Origin: a virus
Strand: one strand, 5' to 3'
IMG/VR virus record: IMGVR_UViG_3300029787_000218
Coordinates: 1-30,961 of that record
DNA length: 30,961 nucleotides
Numbering within the stretch: position 1 is the stretch's first letter; each line of letters begins with the position of its first letter. The notes below the pieces were generated by a model that was not told where the DNA came from, ran no database searches, and saw only the letters and a program-made list of their open reading frames with translations. Made by a program: the position numbers and the translations under genes. This document shows positions 26,986 to 30,961 of the stretch, one piece after another.

Positions 26986-28959
26986 ATGGCGATAGTTTAT
27001 CCTCAGTTACAAGGCCTAGACGCGGCACAAGTGCCGTTTGTTTTTTCGCCGCCTTCTCCTAATCCAGCGCTCAACGACACAGACATGATGCAGCAGCAGG
27101 GAATTGTTTCTGCTGCGCGTCAGGCAGGCATGATGCCTTCGGCTCGTCGCCCTATGGATATGGGTGATGGAGAGGGGGCGAATGTCTCTGACAGCATGAT
27201 ACAACAGATTATTCAAGATCAGCCCCAGCCCCGCCCAGAGGAAGATGTGATCGAAATGAGGGATGGCGGCATGGCGAGAGACGCTATGCGCGTTCAAAGT
27301 CAGGGGCGTAATGGCGATAGTATGCTCGTCCACATGAACCCGGACGAGTACAATGCAATGATGGCCTTGGGTGGCCTTGGCGGGTTGGTTCAAAACGGCG
27401 CAACGATTAACCCAGAAACAGGCTTGCCTGAGATGTTTAGCTTTAAAGACATCTTGCCAGCAGTTGTTGGTGTAGCTGGGGCAGCATTTGGATTGCCCAC
27501 ATGGGCTGTGGCATTAGGCACAGGCGCTACAACAGCGGTTACAACCGGGGATATAGGCAAAGGTATCCTTTCGGGACTTGGCTCATATGCCCTTGGTAGC
27601 TTGTTCTCTGATGTAGGGGCTAGTGGAATTGACCCCGGCACTCAAGCCGCGCAAATCGCATCAACTAATGCTCCTCAACAAGTCTCGGCAGGGATTACGA
27701 GCGCTCCTTTGGCTTCAGTGCCTCAAGCCACTATGGCTGGTGCGCCACTAGCCCAAACATCTCAACAAGCGGGGCTTGCTGCTTCGCAAGAACTTTTGAA
27801 ACAAGCTCCAGCAAGCACACAATTAGCACTAAACCAAGCCGCTCAAAAAGCAGCGTTCGACGCCGCTCCCTCTTTCGGTCAAAATTTATTTCAAAACGTA
27901 ACAGGAGGATCAGTTCCGACTGGCGCAACGCAATTCGACCTATTTAAAGAGGGGTTTGGAAGAATAGGTGAAGCAGGCGGGGTTCCGTTATCAACTGCTG
28001 TGACTAAAGGAGCTTTGGGTGGAGCGGGTATTATTGGAGGGTCAGGATTGTTGGACCCAGAGCCAATGGAATTTGAGCCTATGACTAAAAGAGATTACAG
28101 CAGATTTGCAATGAGAACGCCGCCCTTTGAGAGAGAGCGCAGAACGCCGCCAGAAGACTATAGGCCGGGTATTGATCCTGAATTTGATTATTTTGCGAAA
28201 GATGGCAAGAAGGGCAATCTCGAAACAATCTTCGCGCAGAGCGGAATACAGCAAGACCCAAATGCACAAGACCCGAATATGCGTAATGCAATCATGAAAA
28301 GCGCTCAACAGATTGTTTCGAATATACAACCAGCGCAACAAACACGGATGAACCCTAATATGTTCGCTGCAAATGCAGCCGTGCAAGGTATGCCGCCAAA
28401 TATGAGGCCCGTGCGGATGCAAGAGGGCGGGGTGCCGGGGGAAGTCGCGATGGCAGGCCTTATGGACGTAGCAAACGATCAGGTTAAAAATAACCTGACG
28501 GAGCGAATGGCAGTGCCAACTTCCGCTAATCAGCCAAGGGATTTCAAAGAACGCGCAATCTATGACCAAGCAATGTTGGCAGTTCAAGGGATGTTAGAGC
28601 CTGAAGAGGCCCAGTCCGCTCTAGAAAGCTTTGTAGACTTGTTTGGGGAAGAAGCTTTGCAGGTGCTTATGGACAGCGCTAAACAACCAAGAGAAGAGGG
28701 GGGAGTGATTAAGCCTGCGAGTGGAGAAGACACGGTGGCCGAAGGGGCCATGCAGGGCGAAGACATTATAGCGGGAAAGATCGTTGATCCAATGACTGGA
28801 GAAGAATCGGCTAATCTTAGAGTAGGGGAAAATGAGTATATCGAACCTGCTGATAGCTTGGCACGGAGAGCTATGGCATCAGGGTTAGCGCCAACTCCAG
28901 ATAATGGGGCTATGGTTAGGGCCGTGGAAGAGGAGCAATTACGTCAGGCGTTTGGTTGA
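26986..28959 (+). CDS. Internal virion / ejection protein candidate
   Basis: The 657-aa protein is low in complexity: Ala, Gln, Met, Pro and Gly dominate. A hydrophobic Gly/Ala-rich stretch (ILPAVVGVAGAAFGLPTWAV, then ALGTGATTAVTTGDIGKGIL, about 156-196) could insert in a membrane. Conserved patches include MLVHMNPDEYNAMMALGGLG near 116-135 and a C-terminal GEDIIAGKIVDPMTGEESAN followed by RVGENEYIEPADSLARRAM. Ejection proteins of P22 and T7 type, carried in the head and sent into the host to form the DNA channel, share this composition. It is followed by other internal-protein-like genes. A dispersed-palindrome copy (28479-28498) lies inside. Confidence 0.6.
   Translation: MAIVYPQLQGLDAAQVPFVFSPPSPNPALNDTDMMQQQGIVSAARQAGMMPSARRPMDMGDGEGANVSDSMIQQIIQDQPQPRPEEDVIEMRDGGMARDAMRVQSQGRNGDSMLVHMNPDEYNAMMALGGLGGLVQNGATINPETGLPEMFSFKDILPAVVGVAGAAFGLPTWAVALGTGATTAVTTGDIGKGILSGLGSYALGSLFSDVGASGIDPGTQAAQIASTNAPQQVSAGITSAPLASVPQATMAGAPLAQTSQQAGLAASQELLKQAPASTQLALNQAAQKAAFDAAPSFGQNLFQNVTGGSVPTGATQFDLFKEGFGRIGEAGGVPLSTAVTKGALGGAGIIGGSGLLDPEPMEFEPMTKRDYSRFAMRTPPFERERRTPPEDYRPGIDPEFDYFAKDGKKGNLETIFAQSGIQQDPNAQDPNMRNAIMKSAQQIVSNIQPAQQTRMNPNMFAANAAVQGMPPNMRPVRMQEGGVPGEVAMAGLMDVANDQVKNNLTERMAVPTSANQPRDFKERAIYDQAMLAVQGMLEPEEAQSALESFVDLFGEEALQVLMDSAKQPREEGGVIKPASGEDTVAEGAMQGEDIIAGKIVDPMTGEESANLRVGENEYIEPADSLARRAMASGLAPTPDNGAMVRAVEEEQLRQAFG
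28479..28498. repeat. Dispersed palindrome, copy 7, inside a gene
   Basis: TCAGGTTA-AAAA-TAACCTGA has 8-bp arms around a 4-base centre. The 14-bp core GGTTAAAAATAACC fits the family consensus, and the flanks CA/TG match those of copy 3. Intragenic. Confidence 0.6.
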
Positions 28960-29390
28960 TGCAAGTATCGCTTGTAGACCCTGACTACGTTGACACGGTA
29001 TGGGAAGAGGTTAAGCCAATCTTAGAAAAGTCTATTCATACAGCCCACGGTAGATACGATATGATGGACATTCTTAGAGAGGTCGAAAGGTTTGAACAGC
29101 ATCTTTGGATAGTGTTTGACGATAGCAAAACCATAGTTGCAGCGCTTACAACAAGGTTTGTTATCTACCCAAAGAAAGTAATGTTGGCTGGTCAATTTTT
29201 AGGTGGTGAGAAGATATTTAGGTGGCGAGATCAAATGCTAGATACTCTGCAAAAATGGGCGAAAGACCATGACTGTGATGGTTTAGAGATGACGGGCCGA
29301 AGCGGGTTCGAAAAGGTTCTAGGCCGACATGGTTGGACCCCAGAGTACATAGTGTTTGAGAAAATGTTTGAGGAGAAGTCAAATGGGTAA
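28959..29390 (+). CDS. GNAT-fold protein (T7 gp13-like internal virion position)
   Basis: The 143-aa protein starts at ATG 28959, overlapping the preceding stop (TGATG). It has the layout of a GNAT acetyltransferase: an N-terminal helix pair (VWEEVKPILEKSIHTAHGRY; DILREVERFEQHLW), the strand pair IVFDDSKTIVAALTTRFVIY and the final WAKDHDCDGLEMTGRSGFEK followed by VLGRHGWTPEYIVFEKMF. The expected Gln/Arg-x-x-Gly-x-Ala acetyl-CoA loop is not clear, so it may be a structural relative rather than an enzyme. Small GNAT-like proteins are found beside internal virion genes in T7-like phages. Its role in virion assembly is inferred from position. Confidence 0.6.
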   Translation: MQVSLVDPDYVDTVWEEVKPILEKSIHTAHGRYDMMDILREVERFEQHLWIVFDDSKTIVAALTTRFVIYPKKVMLAGQFLGGEKIFRWRDQMLDTLQKWAKDHDCDGLEMTGRSGFEKVLGRHGWTPEYIVFEKMFEEKSNG

Positions 29391-30381
29391 AGGCGGCGGC
29401 GGCGGGGCTCCCCCTCCTCAACCAACAAGCACGACAACAAATACAAGTAATCTGCCAGAATATGCAGAGCCATTCTTTACGCGCTTGTTAGAAGATTCAG
29501 AAGCTGTAGCTGGAGGAGAGTACCAGCCTGTTGATTTGCAGAGAATTGCTGGATTTGATCCCTATCAGACGCAATCGTTCAATTTAGCGGCTGGTATTGC
29601 AGAGGGCGGGATACCTGAAGAATTTTCTGCTGCGCGGACAGAATTAGGCGAAGCAATGGCTTTTGATCCCGGCTATTCGCCCGGTGAGATACAAGCGCGT
29701 CAGTTTACAGACCCCGGTGTAGCCCAGAGTTACATGAACCCGTTTATCGAAAATGTTATTGATGTCCAACAATCTCGTGCAAGACAGCAGTTCCAAGAGG
29801 ACACTGCCCCTAAACTTGCCGCCCAAGCCGTAGGCGCTGGCGCATTTGGTGGGTCAAGACAAGGCATTGTAAGCCAGATGGCAGCGGAGCGCCTTGAAGA
29901 TAGGCTTGCGGATATGGAGTCTACACAAAGGGCGCAAGCATTCTCAGACGCGCAACGTGCTTTCGAGTCAGACAGGACAGCAGATTTAAGGGCTGCTGCT
30001 TTGCGTGAGGAAGCAGCGCAACAGGCGGGACGCATTGGTCTTGCTGGGACACAGCTTGGTATGGAAGCTGCCAGAGACACCGCCGCTTTGGGCGAGGCAG
30101 AGCTTGGTCTAGGCTTACGCCAAGCAGATGTGTTGCGCCAGATTGGTGAGCAATATCAGGCTATGGACCAGCAAGGACTAGACGTTGCCCTGTCAGATTT
30201 TATTTCTCAAAGAGATTTCCCACGGCAGAACTTGGTGTTCCGTAGTGGTATCTTAAGAGGAATACCTGTCAGCCCGATGAGTGAGACGGCGCAGTTCCAA
30301 GCGCAACCAAGCGCTTTTCAACAAATGTTAGGTTTTGGACTTGGGGGATTAGGTCTAGCTAGAAACGTATTTGGACGATAG
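29383..30381 (+). CDS. Internal virion protein candidate
   Basis: The 332-aa protein starts at ATG 29383, eight bases before the end of the GNAT-like gene, with AGGAGAAG as ribosome site. A disordered head (MGKGGGGGAPPPQPTSTTTN) precedes a conserved part: PGVAQSYMNPFIENVIDVQQ, then QAVGAGAFGGSRQGIVSQMA. The rest is an Ala/Arg/Gln-rich long helix (ERLEDRLADMESTQRAQAFS onward). Proteins with this GAGAFGGSRQ core are common in marine podoviruses and I take them to be ejected internal proteins. Placement before the final large gene matches the T7 and P22 order of ejection proteins. Confidence 0.65.
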   Translation: MGKGGGGGAPPPQPTSTTTNTSNLPEYAEPFFTRLLEDSEAVAGGEYQPVDLQRIAGFDPYQTQSFNLAAGIAEGGIPEEFSAARTELGEAMAFDPGYSPGEIQARQFTDPGVAQSYMNPFIENVIDVQQSRARQQFQEDTAPKLAAQAVGAGAFGGSRQGIVSQMAAERLEDRLADMESTQRAQAFSDAQRAFESDRTADLRAAALREEAAQQAGRIGLAGTQLGMEAARDTAALGEAELGLGLRQADVLRQIGEQYQAMDQQGLDVALSDFISQRDFPRQNLVFRSGILRGIPVSPMSETAQFQAQPSAFQQMLGFGLGGLGLARNVFGR

Positions 30382-30389
30382 GAAACGGC

Positions 30390-30961
30390 ATGAGTTTAGC
30401 TAACCTCTCCATCATTGAAAAAGATGACTTGATCCGCAAGATGCCGAAGGATTCGTTGCAACAGGAGTTGCGTCAGCCCTCTGGCAACTTCCCACTCTAC
30501 ATGGTTGCGGCACGTCTCAAAGAAGTCGAGGACATGGAGAAAGAGGCCACTGCCCGTCAGATGGCAGAACAGTCATCTCAAGAGGCCCCAACGGTTGCCG
30601 CTAGACTTGCAATGCAGGCGATGCCGCAAGGCGCAATGTCATCTATTGGAGCAATGCCTGCGCCTCAACCACGTCCAGACCCACAAGGTCAGATGGCACA
30701 GCAACTGGCTGGCCCACAGCAACAGATGCCGACTGTACGCGCACAACGTGGCCTGAAGGGCGCTTATGCTGGAGATACGGCACCTATCGATGCAGAGATG
30801 ATTGCAGCGGCGGTGAGGGAGCGTCAGAGGAAAGGTGATCCTCGCTTGTACAATCTGGGCCGTAAGGCTGGATTTGAACAGGCTGGCAGAAAAGGCGCTA
30901 CACCAGCAGCGCAGATAGCCGCAATGCTGGGTCTGCCAAGTGGTGTAGCCAGAGCGCAAGA
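30390..30961 (+). CDS. Internal virion protein, N-terminal part, cut by window edge
   Basis: The visible 190 codons begin MSLANLSIIEKDDLIRKMPK and SLQQELRQPSGNFPLYMVAA. This opening recalls large marine-phage internal proteins (PxxxLQQELxxPSGxFPxYMV). A Met/Gln/Pro-rich linker follows, with QMAQQLAGPQQQMPTVRAQR. The start follows GGAAACGGC, a weak ribosome site, nine bases after the previous gene. The gene runs off the right edge, so its total size and any lytic transglycosylase domain, common in such proteins, cannot be seen. It ends the visible ejection-protein cluster. Confidence 0.6.
   Translation, partial: MSLANLSIIEKDDLIRKMPKDSLQQELRQPSGNFPLYMVAARLKEVEDMEKEATARQMAEQSSQEAPTVAARLAMQAMPQGAMSSIGAMPAPQPRPDPQGQMAQQLAGPQQQMPTVRAQRGLKGAYAGDTAPIDAEMIAAAVRERQRKGDPRLYNLGRKAGFEQAGRKGATPAAQIAAMLGLPSGVARAQ

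Noticed and set aside
1-30961. tRNA genes, CRISPR arrays, insertion sequences or attachment sites
   Set aside because: No cloverleaf with anticodon and CCA-adjacent arms, no regularly spaced repeats with unique spacers, and no transposase or integrase ORF were seen.

Overview
The window is the DNA-packaging, head and tail module of a tailed double-stranded DNA phage. It is a mosaic of the P22/T7 (podovirus-like) type and probably infects a marine alphaproteobacterium. This rests on gene order (small terminase, large terminase, portal, scaffold, major capsid, neck adaptors, fibres, nozzle, ejection proteins) and on protein families I recall from ocean viral metagenomes: the gpT-like capsid, the small Lys-rich proteins and the huge lectin-like fibre. 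No integrase, polymerase, tRNA, rRNA or CRISPR is visible. Both end genes run off the window, so genome ends and lifestyle cannot be judged.

Layout. (1) 1-705: a leftward partial gene with a long, GC-rich, hairpin-dense leader. The leader contains an internally duplicated module and a hammerhead-ribozyme-like core. (2) 706-3562: small terminase, then an accessory block: a leftward DNA methyltransferase, a divergent region full of inverted repeats, and a rightward trio (DUF1937 nucleoside deoxyribosyltransferase-like protein, aspartyl/asparaginyl beta-hydroxylase, small lipoprotein). This block separates the two terminase subunits. (3) 3576-11839: a candidate promoter and hairpin, large terminase, staphylococcal-nuclease-like protein, portal, small protein, GroES-like co-chaperonin, scaffold, two structural proteins and a Mu gpT-like capsid, closed by a strong intrinsic terminator. 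(4) 11840-17326: a leader able to form a pseudoknot, a lectin-like structural protein, a run of tiny Lys/Arg-rich proteins, and neck/adaptor proteins. (5) 17341-22433: repeat-rich fibres, a large lectin-like receptor-binding protein and a tail-fibre chaperone. (6) 22459-24344: small membrane and coiled-coil proteins, including two tiny overlapping membrane ORFs that look like holin or lysis candidates; no endolysin was recognised. (7) 24347-30961: nozzle/stabilisation protein, a small tail protein and internal virion/ejection proteins, including a GNAT-like one.

From 3742 onward the genes are all rightward and tightly packed, often with ATGA or TGATG overlaps, as in a late operon. The strongest unexplained signal is a 14-bp palindrome, GGTTAA-NN-TTAACC, in seven exact or near-exact copies across the window. 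Several copies lie on gene boundaries and overlap stop codons, which suggests a phage-specific binding site or RNA element. All functional statements come from reading motifs by eye; no database search was run.
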